Assembly: GCF_004795745.1 (NCBI RefSeq)
Contig: NZ_SDGV01000031.1
Coordinates: forward strand, 1 to 57,578
Direction of reading: 5' to 3'
Source: Vagococcus silagei
Lineage (GTDB): Bacteria; Bacillota; Bacilli; Lactobacillales; Vagococcaceae
Length of the DNA stretch: 57,578 nt
Under the pieces are notes generated by a model that was not told the origin of the DNA, searched no databases, and was given only the letters and a program-made list of their open reading frames with translations. The first letter of the stretch is position 1; every line of letters starts with the position of its first letter. Made by a program: the position numbers and the translations under genes. Of this stretch, positions 31,246-41,441 are shown piece after piece.

Positions 31246-32306
31246 TGAAGCGCATGACAAAACTCATTTTAAGTTTAGCCGTTGCATTTATTATTGTTGG
31301 CGGTGTCGGTAGTTTTTATCTTTATCAAGAACTGCAAGATATACGCAAAAAAAATGAAATCAAAAAAAGTTTTACTTTTGACGGATCCGATACCTTAGTC
31401 CTTGATTTTAAACAAAATACGAATGTTACAATTACAAAATCTAATGACAACAAAGTTCACATGGAACGGGTTGGATTACCCCTTGATCAAAAATCAGTTG
31501 GCAAAACAGATTGGGAAATCAAAAAAGATAGTAATAAGACAACAGCAACCATCAACAATCACACCGTTAAAAAGAAATATAATTTTAATTTTTCAATTTT
31601 TAGTCCGGATGTCAGTAATGACATGATTCAATTGCGGTTGCCTAATGGATATAAACACATTGAAGTTAACGGAAAACGCTTAAACCTAAATTTGTATGAT
31701 TTCAACTCAGAATCCCTAAAGATAAAAGCTAACAATGGAGATGTTGCCATTCAAGATGCTAATACTAATAATCTCGACATTGAATCAACTACTGGAAATA
31801 TCGAATTAAGAGACATGAAAATTAGCGAAAAAATTACGCTTAATTCAAGCTATGGAGCCCTTTCTATTTTTGACACACGAGCAAAAGAATATCACTTAAA
31901 TTCAACTTCTGGCGATATTCTTTTAGGAAATACTCGTGGCACGATTAACGCAAAAACTCGTGATGGCAACTTAAGTCTCAACCACAATACGGGTAAAGCA
32001 AATCTCGAAACGCAAAATAGTGATATTTTCTTCCATACTGTTTTAACACATGATGACGTTACATTAAAAACAACACATGGCAATATCACACTCGAACTTG
32101 ATGATAAAGGCTGGAAGAATGCCACCGCAACTCTTAAAACTTCAACTGGTGTAATTACTGACGTGATGGATGAAACACTTAACGCAAACAATCAGAAACT
32201 CTTTGAACAGAAAAAAGATAAACCGGCACTCGATGTCACAACACAAAATGGCAACATTTCTGTCGTCCAATTAGAAGATGGTGACACCCATTATGGATAT
32301 GATTAG
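31245..32306 (+). CDS. DUF4097 (LiaG-like) membrane-anchored protein
   Basis: This is a bitopic protein with an extracytoplasmic beta-helix. From ATG 31245 (GGGAGG upstream; the longer open frame starting at 31209 lacks a site) it is 353 residues: signal-anchor helix (about 5-27), then a DUF4097 domain of short repeated beta-strands (about 90-340, with recurring G-N-I and G-D-I/V turns such as TTGNIEL, SGDILLG, HGNITLEL). Similar proteins include LiaG of the cell-envelope stress response. Its coupling with the DUF1700 gene is conserved in Firmicutes. It ends at a terminator. Confidence 0.85.
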   Translation: MKRMTKLILSLAVAFIIVGGVGSFYLYQELQDIRKKNEIKKSFTFDGSDTLVLDFKQNTNVTITKSNDNKVHMERVGLPLDQKSVGKTDWEIKKDSNKTTATINNHTVKKKYNFNFSIFSPDVSNDMIQLRLPNGYKHIEVNGKRLNLNLYDFNSESLKIKANNGDVAIQDANTNNLDIESTTGNIELRDMKISEKITLNSSYGALSIFDTRAKEYHLNSTSGDILLGNTRGTINAKTRDGNLSLNHNTGKANLETQNSDIFFHTVLTHDDVTLKTTHGNITLELDDKGWKNATATLKTSTGVITDVMDETLNANNQKLFEQKKDKPALDVTTQNGNISVVQLEDGDTHYGYD

Positions 32307-32338
32307 ACCAACATTATAGATAAAATATGCTATAATTG

Positions 32339-32363
32339 AAAAACTCTAAACTTTAGAGTTTTT
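32339..32363 (+). terminator. Terminator after the DUF4097 gene
   Basis: AAACTCTAAA/TTTAGAGTTT palindrome followed by T-rich sequence. Confidence 0.8.
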
Positions 32364-32386
32364 CTTTATTTACAAGGAGGATTACA

Positions 32387-33040
32387 ATGATTACAAATAA
32401 AAAAAATAGCATGGCACTTGCAAGCATACCTTTCATTATTTTTATAGTACTCGCAGCGCTTGTGTTGCTTCAGTCTAATTTCTTACAAATAATTGATCAA
32501 CCAATAATCGAACTAGTTCGTGGCACGATCACGCCACCCAAGACAATTTTTTTTAAGACAATTACGGCTCTAAGTAATCCAGGAACAATTATTGTGCTTA
32601 CTTTAGCAGTTTTTTCCGCACTCTATTACTTCAAAGAACAAATTAGTGCTTGGTGGTTAATTATTAACGTTGTGCTGATTCAAGGTGCTGGGAATGTCGT
32701 TTTAAAGCATCTCTTTTTAAGACCGCGACCTCCTAAAAATTTTCATCTGGTTCATGCCACAAGCTATAGTTTTCCTAGCGGCCATGCCATGGGTAGCATG
32801 ATTTTTTATGGCACCATTCTTTTACTTGTCCCATTCTTTATCAAACAAAAACCTTTAAAAATTTTAGTACAATCTATACTAGTTATGTTTATTTTTTTAA
32901 TTGGCATTAGTCGGATTTACTTGGGTGTCCATTATCCCACGGATATTATTGCTGGGTGGTCAATTGGATTAACATGGTTAATCGTTTCATACCCTTTCTT
33001 TTTAAAATACTACCATGCACAATTAACGAAAGGAATTTAA
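32387..33040 (+). CDS. PAP2-family lipid phosphatase
   Basis: This is a membrane phosphatase, probably acting on undecaprenyl pyrophosphate or phosphatidic-acid-type lipids. The 217-residue protein has about six helices and all three PAP2 motifs: KHLFLRPRPP (about 107-116), PSGH (about 131-134) and SRIYLGVHYPTD (about 174-185), the Lys, Arg, His and Asp residues being intact. AAGGAGG precedes the ATG. It is followed after four bases by the radical SAM gene. It could serve as a BcrC-like phosphatase; the substrate cannot be told from sequence. Confidence 0.9.
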   Translation: MITNKKNSMALASIPFIIFIVLAALVLLQSNFLQIIDQPIIELVRGTITPPKTIFFKTITALSNPGTIIVLTLAVFSALYYFKEQISAWWLIINVVLIQGAGNVVLKHLFLRPRPPKNFHLVHATSYSFPSGHAMGSMIFYGTILLLVPFFIKQKPLKILVQSILVMFIFLIGISRIYLGVHYPTDIIAGWSIGLTWLIVSYPFFLKYYHAQLTKGI

Positions 33041-33044
33041 GTCA

Positions 33045-33995
33045 ATGTTTACATTTACAGAAGGTCGAGACAAGCGCTATTACACTTGGAATCAAGCCTT
33101 GCAAGATAATTTCCATGATAAAATTTTTAAAGTCCCTATTGATGGTGGCTTTGATTGTCCCAATCGTGACGGAACTGTAGCCCATGGTGGCTGTACATTC
33201 TGTAGTGTATCTGGTTCGGGGGATTTTATCATTGCGCCAACTGAACCGTTACCTGATCAATTCAAAAAGCAAGTCGATCAAATGCATAAAAAATGGCCTC
33301 ACAGTAAACAATATATTGTTTATTTTCAAAATTTTACCAATACACACGCACCAGTCGATGTGATTCGCCATCGTTTTGAACAAGTTCTAAATGAAGAAGG
33401 CATTGTTGGTGTTTCAATTGGTACACGACCCGACTGTTTACCTGATGATGTTGTTGACTATTTAGCAGAATTAAATGAACGTTTTTATTTATGGGTTGAA
33501 CTAGGCTTACAAACAACTTATGAAAAAACCAGTCAACTCATTAACCGCGCACATGATTATGACACTTATTTAGAAGGTGTCGCGAAACTTCGCGCTAAAA
33601 ACATTCGTGTTTGTACACACTTAATCAATGGTTTACCTGGTGAAACACATGAGATGATGCTTGAAAATGTGCGACGAACTGTTCAAGATTCTGATATTCA
33701 AGGTATCAAACTCCACTTACTTCATCTGATGACCAATACCAAAATGATGCGTGATTACACAGAAAGACGATTACAACTTCTATCACAAACGGAATATGTA
33801 AATCTTATCTGTGATCAACTTGAAATAATTCCACCAAACATCATTATTCATCGTTTGACAGGAGATGCGCCACGAGACACCATCATAGGACCAATGTGGA
33901 GTTTAAAAAAATGGGAAGTCTTAAATGCCATTGATCATGAACTAAAAAAACGCGGTACTTATCAAGGAATCTATGCTGCCAATAAAGGAGTCTAA
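33045..33995 (+). CDS. Radical SAM protein, TIGR01212/YtqA family (MnmL-type)
   Basis: This family is tied to wobble-uridine tRNA modification in Bacillus together with the adjacent YtqB methyltransferase. The 316-residue protein has an Elp3-like radical SAM core with cysteines in FDCPNRDG (about 42) and CTFC (about 54-57), matching the CX(n)CxxC iron-sulfur ligands, and a C-terminal segment IIIHRLTGDAPRDT (about 264-277). It starts 4 bases after the PAP2 stop and ends 5 bases before the next gene, forming a tight operon. The MnmL name follows recent Bacillus work that I recall and have not verified here. Confidence 0.88.
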   Translation: MFTFTEGRDKRYYTWNQALQDNFHDKIFKVPIDGGFDCPNRDGTVAHGGCTFCSVSGSGDFIIAPTEPLPDQFKKQVDQMHKKWPHSKQYIVYFQNFTNTHAPVDVIRHRFEQVLNEEGIVGVSIGTRPDCLPDDVVDYLAELNERFYLWVELGLQTTYEKTSQLINRAHDYDTYLEGVAKLRAKNIRVCTHLINGLPGETHEMMLENVRRTVQDSDIQGIKLHLLHLMTNTKMMRDYTERRLQLLSQTEYVNLICDQLEIIPPNIIIHRLTGDAPRDTIIGPMWSLKKWEVLNAIDHELKKRGTYQGIYAANKGV

Positions 33996-34000
33996 TCATC

Positions 34001-34573
34001 ATGTTGAAATCTGCTTTACATTTCAGTCACCAATTATTGACAGAGGTCGTCCATGAAGGTGATCATGTGATTGATGCGACCATGGGAAATGGACACGACA
34101 CTTTATTCTTAGCCGAATTGGTCGGCATTAAAGGACAAGTCGATGCCTTCGATATTCAGGAACAGGCCCTCCAAAACACCTCAGAACGCCTTACAAGCGC
34201 ACAAGCCAACAAGCAAGTCCAACTTCATCTCAAAAGTCACGAATTCGTTAATACTGTGCTTCAACCAAACCAAACGATTCAAGCTGCCGTCTTTAATTTA
34301 GGTTATTTACCCAGTGGAGATAAAAACATTATTACACAAAGTAAATCAACTATTCGCTCGATTGAAATTTTATGTGAACACCTTGCACCAAAAGGAAGAA
34401 TCATTGTTGTACTCTATTCAGGCCACGATGGCGGCAAACTTGAAAAACAACAGGTACTTGATTTTGTAACCGACTTACCCCAAGAACTATTTTCAGTTCT
34501 TATGTATCAGTTTATTAATCAAAAAAATGAACCTCCTGCTTTACTATGTATAGAGAGAAAGAAAACATCGTGA
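34001..34573 (+). CDS. tRNA methyltransferase YtqB family (MnmM-like)
   Basis: This is a class I SAM methyltransferase. The Bacillus homologue (YtqB, MnmM) makes the final methylation of 5-methylaminomethyl-2-thiouridine at tRNA position 34. The 190-residue protein has the SAM-binding motif ATMGNGHDTLFLAELVG (about 26-42), followed by DAFDIQ and the family motif AVFNLGYLPSGDK (about 94-106). It follows the YtqA gene by five bases, preserving the ytqAB pair. No terminator was recognised after it. Confidence 0.88.
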   Translation: MLKSALHFSHQLLTEVVHEGDHVIDATMGNGHDTLFLAELVGIKGQVDAFDIQEQALQNTSERLTSAQANKQVQLHLKSHEFVNTVLQPNQTIQAAVFNLGYLPSGDKNIITQSKSTIRSIEILCEHLAPKGRIIVVLYSGHDGGKLEKQQVLDFVTDLPQELFSVLMYQFINQKNEPPALLCIERKKTS

Positions 34574-34738
34574 AATTAAACGAGAAACGCTATTTTGTTT
34601 CATTACCACACTTAAAGCGACAAATAAACAAAAAAAAACACTTATAATCATTTTTTAACCATTACTTGAACATTTTATTTACAATAGTATATTAATAAGA
34701 TAGGCTATTTTAAATTCAAATAAATAAGGAGTGGTTAA

Positions 34739-37627
34739 ATGAAGAAATACATCACGACATTATGTTTTTTTATTATAGGATTGTTACTCTTTCTCCCTCA
34801 AACAATCACTGCAGCAAACCAATTTAGTCCTGAACATAATCAACGGACTAGAACATTATATCAAGAGCGCATTAATTATTATTTAGAAGACGGGTGGACT
34901 GAATGGCGCCCAACTTTAACTGATTTAGGAAAACCAATTACGCACTCTTTTAACGATCAAGGAGTACCTAAACAACTCGGTTACCGCGTTTCTGGAATTG
35001 ACACTGCCAATTCCGATAAGGAAACTGGTGTTTTCCCACGACCGCTTGTTAATTTAGTCGGCTACGAAGGGCAAGAAAAGATTGAAACTCAATATTATGG
35101 TGGGAACGGCTTTCATTTTAATTCAACTGGTTTATGGGCAAATAGTGTTGAATATAACAAAAAAAATAATGTTTCAATTAATAATTCAACTTTTCAATCA
35201 ACATTTAGCCTAACAAATAATATTACATATTTAAAAAAAGGCGAAGAACTAATCATGATTGCGGTCAATAACACTAGTGACTTAGCAAAAGATGATAGTA
35301 AAAAAGCAAGTAACTCCACAAAAGAAAAAGCCAGATTCAATGATGATATTATTATGACCATTGGTAATAGTGTTTATGAAACACATATTTACCCTGACGC
35401 GTATATGCCCGCATTTAGAAGTGATTTCTATGTGTATAATACCGAAAATACCGAACAAAATATTTCACTTCATTACTATATGGATGCTTATCTTAGAAAC
35501 GATCCAAGTGTTCCTATAAAAGGTATGCCTTTAGGACGCGGTGTTTACTTTGAAGAAGAACGGGGTGAAAATAATCAAAGATTATCATTTTCATTTCCAA
35601 GATCTAAAACAATTCCAGCAGTTCAATATGGAACAGCTGGATACAACGATTCATTTTTAAGTCCATTTAAATACGATTTAGATGGTATCGGTGTTGAAAA
35701 TGATACAGCATTATATAACAAAATGATTGGGAAAGGAGATCAAGGGGTATTCTTCAAACAAAAACCAATCAAACTAAAACCAGGTGAAAAAACGCAATTT
35801 AGTTTACTTGCTGGATTAATTGCTTCTAATCAAAATCCTGAAATCTACTTGGATACTGATGACGCTATAGTCAATGACGGACAAGATATAACACTTGAAA
35901 CCATCTCTTGGTACGATTATCTAGCGAATTCTAGAAAAGGAACCATTTACTTTCAAGTTAATGGTGGCAAACAGAATAAAGTTGACAATTACATCAAAAA
36001 AAACGATGCTGATAGCGGCGTGATAGAAAATATTTCACTCGACCATACTCAATTTAATATAGGAGAAAACGATGTTCTCTTCACCATTGTCGACCAACAA
36101 GGTAAAAAGGGAACCGCTGGATTGAAGGTGATTGTTCGTCCACAAATTAAATTTACTTTCCATGATAAAATTACTGGGCAAGAGATTGATTCAAGTCAAT
36201 CTTCCAAATCATTTGGTTGGGTTAACGAATACTATGGCTATGCTGAAAATAAAAATAGTGTCCGTGTTCCTTCAGTTATCCAAGCAGCAGATTTTGACTA
36301 TGTCGTCGAAACAAGCGATGGTTCAACACCAAACACCGAAAATTATGAGCTTAAAGGAACTTATACTTCACAAAATATAAAGAGCAAACAAGTTAAAGTA
36401 AATTATATTCGCAAACCAAGTACCAAACCTTCCTTCACAGTCGATAAGAAAGTCTTCGAATTGAAGGAAAAAGAAAATTCAACATTTAAAATTAACGGAA
36501 CATTTAAGAATCCGTCAAATTCAAATGCTCGCTTAATCATTTACAGTGCCACTGAAACAATCGAAGATAAAGTTATTCCTAAAAATACTGATCTTAGTAA
36601 CTGGGAAAGTAAAGCAATTGATACAAAACTTTTTACCGCTAAAGGTCCTGGTACATACCCTATTTATCTTTCATTAAGCAAAGAAAATGGCGATTCAATT
36701 GCTGGTCAAGAGGTCACTGTTCATGTTCTAAAAAATACGAAAGTAAATTTCTATCTTGGCGACAAATTAATGGACCCTCAACCTGAGCTTCCAAAAAAAG
36801 AATTTGATCAACGCTTGAATACGCAAATTTCTATCGACGTGCCAGCGACACTAAATAACAATAAGTATCACTTAAATCGAACAAAAACAACTGGTTTAAC
36901 AGAAAATACTATTAATAGAACTGTTTCAACAAGTTTAAATGAGATTGCAGTTTACTATGATTTAAGTGACACAACAGTTACTGTTCATTATTTAAACCGC
37001 GAAGTTAATAAGCAGATATTTAAGGCATTGGACTCCAAAGATCGAATGGCGCCAACAACTAAAGAAAACGTGCCGATAGGAACAAATATCGAAACATTAC
37101 TCGTTCAAGAAATGAAAGATCGCCCTGGTTATACATATACAGATTATCGTGCTATAAAAGGAAACGAGGATGTCACAGGAAAACCAATCACTGGTGAAAC
37201 AACAGTTTATCTATATTATCTCCCTAAAAGTGAATTGACGGTTCCTTCAAATGTTAACTTTGGTAAACATCAATTAAAGAAAAAGAATGATAAAATTTCT
37301 TTAAACGATGATGCCTCAATTATCATCGAAAATACAAAAGAATCACGAGAAACCGATTGTTTAGTCAATTGGTCTTTATCAAGTAATTTTAGTGGTTTTT
37401 CTGATCCAAAAACACTAGTCAAATTTAGAGGTTTTATTTCGTACAACAACATTAATCTAAATCCAAATGAAAGTGTGCCAATTCAGGAAAAATCTAATCG
37501 CTTAATTCCAACTGATACTGTTAAACTAAATAATTCTGATGAAGGTTTACAAATTCTCATTGCAGATGGAAACTTGAAAGGAAAATATAACGGTATTATT
37601 ACTTGGTCTTTAGAAGATGTCTTATAA
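34739..37627 (+). CDS. Large secreted WxL-domain surface protein
   Basis: This is a cell-surface protein that probably attaches non-covalently to peptidoglycan through a C-terminal WxL domain. The 962-residue product has a signal peptide (about 1-26, FLPQTITAANQ cleavage area), a large N-terminal region without a match I recognise (about 30-400), Ig/bacterial-adhesin-like segments (about 400-670), MucBP-like YLNRE...YLYYLPKSE (about 745-830), and a terminal domain with two W-x-L motifs: NWSLSSNFSGF (about 870) and ITWSLEDVL at the very end. WxL proteins are typical of enterococci and relatives and usually lie beside DUF916 partners; none is nearby. A promoter candidate TTGAAC/TATATT is near 34670-34700. 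Confidence 0.78.
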   Translation: MKKYITTLCFFIIGLLLFLPQTITAANQFSPEHNQRTRTLYQERINYYLEDGWTEWRPTLTDLGKPITHSFNDQGVPKQLGYRVSGIDTANSDKETGVFPRPLVNLVGYEGQEKIETQYYGGNGFHFNSTGLWANSVEYNKKNNVSINNSTFQSTFSLTNNITYLKKGEELIMIAVNNTSDLAKDDSKKASNSTKEKARFNDDIIMTIGNSVYETHIYPDAYMPAFRSDFYVYNTENTEQNISLHYYMDAYLRNDPSVPIKGMPLGRGVYFEEERGENNQRLSFSFPRSKTIPAVQYGTAGYNDSFLSPFKYDLDGIGVENDTALYNKMIGKGDQGVFFKQKPIKLKPGEKTQFSLLAGLIASNQNPEIYLDTDDAIVNDGQDITLETISWYDYLANSRKGTIYFQVNGGKQNKVDNYIKKNDADSGVIENISLDHTQFNIGENDVLFTIVDQQGKKGTAGLKVIVRPQIKFTFHDKITGQEIDSSQSSKSFGWVNEYYGYAENKNSVRVPSVIQAADFDYVVETSDGSTPNTENYELKGTYTSQNIKSKQVKVNYIRKPSTKPSFTVDKKVFELKEKENSTFKINGTFKNPSNSNARLIIYSATETIEDKVIPKNTDLSNWESKAIDTKLFTAKGPGTYPIYLSLSKENGDSIAGQEVTVHVLKNTKVNFYLGDKLMDPQPELPKKEFDQRLNTQISIDVPATLNNNKYHLNRTKTTGLTENTINRTVSTSLNEIAVYYDLSDTTVTVHYLNREVNKQIFKALDSKDRMAPTTKENVPIGTNIETLLVQEMKDRPGYTYTDYRAIKGNEDVTGKPITGETTVYLYYLPKSELTVPSNVNFGKHQLKKKNDKISLNDDASIIIENTKESRETDCLVNWSLSSNFSGFSDPKTLVKFRGFISYNNINLNPNESVPIQEKSNRLIPTDTVKLNNSDEGLQILIADGNLKGKYNGIITWSLEDVL

Positions 37628-37637
37628 TTTTATAAAT

Positions 37638-37680
37638 TAAAAAAACCTCCCGTACTTTTTAAGTATGGGAGGTTTGTTCA
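37638..37680. terminator. Bidirectional terminator between the WxL and M14 genes
   Basis: AAACCTCCC (37643-37651) pairs with GGGAGGTTT (37667-37675). The minus-strand side has a run of seven T residues, the plus side is weaker. Confidence 0.85.
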
Positions 37681-37687
37681 TTCTATA

Positions 37688-40600
37688 TTATTCTTTTTTG
37701 TCTTCTTCAGACGTTTCTTTAGCTTCTTCAATATCTTCAGATTTTACTTCTTCTTTAGTTTCTTCTTTCACTTCTTCAACAACTTTTTCAGTTGTAGTAG
37801 TAGTGTCTGCTGTTTTTTCAGCTGTTTCACCTGAATTACGTTTTTTGAAGTAGCCAATACCACCAATAATTACTAAACCAGCAATCACATAGATTATTGC
37901 ACGATTACCAGTGCTTTGTCTTTGTTCTTTAGGATCTACTTTATCTCCTTGTTCCATAGCGAATAGTGCATTTGAAACATAGCGATAATCATCTTGTTGA
38001 TGTGCTTTATTTGTAATTGAGTTAGCAAATACTAACACATCAACTTTATCATTTTTAAGTTCAACGACTTGTGTTGATCCTTTATATTTCTTGATATGAT
38101 CGCCTGACATGAAACCTTCAATTAAATCATCTTTAGTTGTCTTAACTAAAACCTTAGCATCTTTTGGTGTTTTAGTAATCATATTACCACCAAATCCATA
38201 CATGATGTTATCTTTGTCATTTTTGTAGTTCGCAGTAATGATACTGTCATCTACATATTCAACTGTTGTTAATGCATCATAATCGAAGTTTTCATCACGT
38301 TCGAATTCGAAACCTAAGTCTAAGTTTTTAACACTATCAGATGCATAAGCACCTAAAGCAATATATGGTTTCCCATCTTTCACTGCTTTTTCTTCTGCTT
38401 CTGATAACGGTTGGTTACCTACAATGACATCGGCATCTTCAACTTTATCAACTAAATCAAAGTTCATTTGTTTTTCAAAGGCGAAGAAATCCCAATTTAA
38501 GCTTGTATTTAGACGGTTAAAGTATCCATCCATACCAAATTTTTCATCCTTAGTACCATCTTTAACCATGAATGGTTCTTCTTTACCAGGAATATAGATT
38601 TTTGGAGATTTTTTAATTTCATTAGATTTTGGTGCTTCTTTAACTTTCACTGCTTGTAAGATATATTTATCTTTTACTTTGTTAAATTCTGCTTCTGAAA
38701 TTGCAAAGTTACCTGCGTAATCGCCTGAATCAATTAAACCAACTTTTTCTTTTCCTTTAACTAATTCGTTCACTGCTTGAATCGCGTGAATTGAGTTGTT
38801 TTTAAGAACTAAATTATCACCTTCACCAGTTACTTCTGAAGTTAATGGTTTATATTCTTCAATAGCAGTTAGTTCTTCTTTCTTGAATGCATCTTTAGTT
38901 GTAATCACATCCATTGAGAAGCCACGTAAATCAGCAAAAGCTGTTAAAGGTTCTGAGTAAAGTGATGTCCAATTTTCAATTACAATATTATCATAAAGTG
39001 CGGCATTCGCCATGTTACGTTTCGGTTGTTTCATATCCACAACAATTGTGCCTTTTGGATAAGTTGCTTTACCAATTTTAGTTTCTTTGTTTAACTCATC
39101 AACTTTAACATCATTACGTAGTAAGTAAGTTACCAAATCAGATGTTGCTTGACGGTTACGTTGATGTTCTGGATCAGTTGGAATCACATAATATTCTGGG
39201 AAGAAGTTATTATTTTCTTCATGTTTTTCTCTAAAGACATCTGCTTCTTTACCAATTTCATCTTTTTGACTCACGTAGTAAGGACGAATTTCATCGGCAT
39301 CCACATTTTCAACACCACGAATCCAAACTTTTAATTGGTTACCATAGAAATCTTTTTTACGTTCCCCAACATATTTACCGTTATTCAATAGACCATATTT
39401 AGCTGCTTGTGTTGCATCTTCATTACCATAAGGAAGTTCAACAGTATATGCTAATGTACCATGTAAATAAGAGTATTGAGGTGTATAACTTGTTGACATA
39501 CCATCAAATGGATCCCATTCGAATCCACCTTTTTCAGTTTTCTTCAAATAATCACGTAATGGCATTTGGAAACTATTAATTGAATCATTATTAACGATTG
39601 CTGTCGCACCGAACGCTTCACCTTGTTTTACAGAGTTTTGAATAAATAAATCATACTCTACGTTAGGATCATGTGTTGGTGAAGTTGGTTCCACTTGGAA
39701 TTGATTGTAGAAACCATGAATTTCATATAAGTTAACTGGATTCCATTCAGCAATTAATTGTGTCATTGCTTGTGTTTCAGGTTGAATTTGATAAGTATTA
39801 TCACGGTTTAAGTCAAATCCATTTCCGTTAGTACGAACGTTTAATGCATGAGCATCCACGTTTTCAGAAGGAACTAAAATAAAGAAGACATCTTCTAACA
39901 TATCTTTGACATTTGCAGTTGTGTTTTCAATATTATAGAATTTTTTCAATTGACCTTCTGAAAGGTTTGCAGCTGCATCTGGATCATCTGGATGTTCTTC
40001 ACTCTTAACACCATCACGAATATAACCAACACCAGTTACACCTTTATCCGTAATCAATTCCGACCATTTAATCCCACGGTCTTCTTTTTCTTTTTCTACT
40101 TGTTTTTTACCGTCTTCAGTTAAATCTTTAACAGTACGATATGGAATTTCGCCATCTGCATTATTTACAAATTCTTTAGTAAATTCCATTACAGCATCCA
40201 CACCAGGGTTTTCATCTGAGTGAATATTGTTATATAAAATTGGTACGCGGTAATCTTTTTTGCCACCTTCAATTTCATCTAATACTTTTTTAGGATCTTT
40301 CATTGCTTCTTCATTCATCTTTTGGTAATTTTCGATTGTTTTTTTAGAATCTGCAACAAATAAGGCTTGCATAGGGCGGCCTTGTGCTGATTTACCAAAT
40401 TCTTTTACTTCTGCATAAATGCCTTTTTCATTTGCAATTTTTGCATATTCTACTAATGAATCATCTAATCCTTTGTATAAATGGTAATGTTCATAAGGTT
40501 TTACTTCGACAGTTGTCGATGCTAACACTTCTTTATCTTCAACCATTTCAAGTTCATATTCACCTGTGTAATCTAAAATTGAGTTACGGATTTGCGGACG

Positions 40601-41062
40601 AGCACGTCCATCAATCCCATTTACACCATACATATATTCAGTGTTAAATGTTAATGTAATTTTATCATTGTCCACTGTTGTTTTGATATCTTTGAAAAAC
40701 GGTACTGCTGGATAAGTCACTTCCTCTTCTAGTGCAATTGGAAATGTTTTCCATTTTTCTAAATCGCCACCTAAATATTGATATGGGAATACTTTAGGGT
40801 CTTGCTCTCCCTTCTCACGAGATAACTTCCAAGTAACATTTTTAACGACTTTTTCTAAGTCCGCTTTTGATTTACCTGGCAGTTCAACTGTTGCTTGGAA
40901 AGATTGTTTATCTGTTAAGGAAATTGCTTTCGAATCTTTTTCATCTTTGTTTGAAAATTCGATTTTTCCATCTGCAGCAAGAACTGAAACTTGTCCAACT
41001 CCGAGTATTGCAACACAGACTAATAAACTTTTAATCATTGAATGTGACGTACTTTTTTTCAT
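37688..41062 (-). CDS. Secreted, membrane-anchored M14 zinc carboxypeptidase
   Basis: This is a large extracellular metallocarboxypeptidase. From ATG 41062 (AGGAGG nine bases upstream, inside the longer frame, which starts with TTG at 41080) it is 1124 residues: signal peptide (about 1-30), N-terminal beta domain, M14 catalytic domain (about 190-560) with zinc motif NNIHSDENPG (about 278-287), second ligand in EIHGFYNQF (about 445) and the catalytic-Glu region AYTVELPYGNE (about 550), then a long C-terminal region, a membrane helix (about 1060-1082, RAIIYVIAGLVIIGGIGYF) and an acidic Glu/Lys/Thr tail. The catalytic set appears complete. Substrate is unknown; peptide or peptidoglycan stem processing is possible. 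Confidence 0.88.
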   Translation of the reverse strand: MKKSTSHSMIKSLLVCVAILGVGQVSVLAADGKIEFSNKDEKDSKAISLTDKQSFQATVELPGKSKADLEKVVKNVTWKLSREKGEQDPKVFPYQYLGGDLEKWKTFPIALEEEVTYPAVPFFKDIKTTVDNDKITLTFNTEYMYGVNGIDGRARPQIRNSILDYTGEYELEMVEDKEVLASTTVEVKPYEHYHLYKGLDDSLVEYAKIANEKGIYAEVKEFGKSAQGRPMQALFVADSKKTIENYQKMNEEAMKDPKKVLDEIEGGKKDYRVPILYNNIHSDENPGVDAVMEFTKEFVNNADGEIPYRTVKDLTEDGKKQVEKEKEDRGIKWSELITDKGVTGVGYIRDGVKSEEHPDDPDAAANLSEGQLKKFYNIENTTANVKDMLEDVFFILVPSENVDAHALNVRTNGNGFDLNRDNTYQIQPETQAMTQLIAEWNPVNLYEIHGFYNQFQVEPTSPTHDPNVEYDLFIQNSVKQGEAFGATAIVNNDSINSFQMPLRDYLKKTEKGGFEWDPFDGMSTSYTPQYSYLHGTLAYTVELPYGNEDATQAAKYGLLNNGKYVGERKKDFYGNQLKVWIRGVENVDADEIRPYYVSQKDEIGKEADVFREKHEENNNFFPEYYVIPTDPEHQRNRQATSDLVTYLLRNDVKVDELNKETKIGKATYPKGTIVVDMKQPKRNMANAALYDNIVIENWTSLYSEPLTAFADLRGFSMDVITTKDAFKKEELTAIEEYKPLTSEVTGEGDNLVLKNNSIHAIQAVNELVKGKEKVGLIDSGDYAGNFAISEAEFNKVKDKYILQAVKVKEAPKSNEIKKSPKIYIPGKEEPFMVKDGTKDEKFGMDGYFNRLNTSLNWDFFAFEKQMNFDLVDKVEDADVIVGNQPLSEAEEKAVKDGKPYIALGAYASDSVKNLDLGFEFERDENFDYDALTTVEYVDDSIITANYKNDKDNIMYGFGGNMITKTPKDAKVLVKTTKDDLIEGFMSGDHIKKYKGSTQVVELKNDKVDVLVFANSITNKAHQQDDYRYVSNALFAMEQGDKVDPKEQRQSTGNRAIIYVIAGLVIIGGIGYFKKRNSGETAEKTADTTTTTEKVVEEVKEETKEEVKSEDIEEAKETSEEDKKE

Positions 41063-41111
41063 TTTCCAAATCCTCCTCAATCAATTTTATACAACCTAAG
41101 ATTAACATTTT

Positions 41112-41127
41112 AAGTAACCGCTTTCTT
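41112..41127 (-). promoter_or_regulatory. Possible cre (CcpA) site upstream of the M14 gene
   Basis: The minus strand reads AAGAAAGCGGTTACTT, matching 13 of 16 positions of the cre consensus WTGAAARCGYTTWCAT, about 50 bases upstream of the start codon. This would suggest carbon catabolite control of the peptidase. Confidence 0.4.
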
Positions 41128-41441
41128 TTTTTAAAACACTTTTTTAGTTTTCCCTAATAAAACTCTTAAAGAATTCTAAGAATGTGAAGTTTTCTTCATA
41201 AGCGCTGTGACCAAATCTTGAATCTGTTTGTTAGTTAACAAAGTTTTTACGACATTTTTACATACTACGTCTAGTAAAAGAGAACCATTCTCAAGTAAAA
41301 AACACCACTAGCTTACCATGAAAAAATATTTATTATCAAAAGATAGTTTATTTCAATTTATTTAATGATTGTTTTATATAATTGTTTGTGACTCGAATAA
41401 ATATAACGATAGTAATCAATAAATTTTCTAATTAAATAACA
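41128..41441. other. Intergenic region between the M14 gene and a membrane operon
   Basis: AT-rich and without a convincing reading frame. The minus strand contains the inverted repeat TTTGTTA-AC-TAACAAA (about 41235-41255), which could bind a regulator. Confidence 0.35.
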
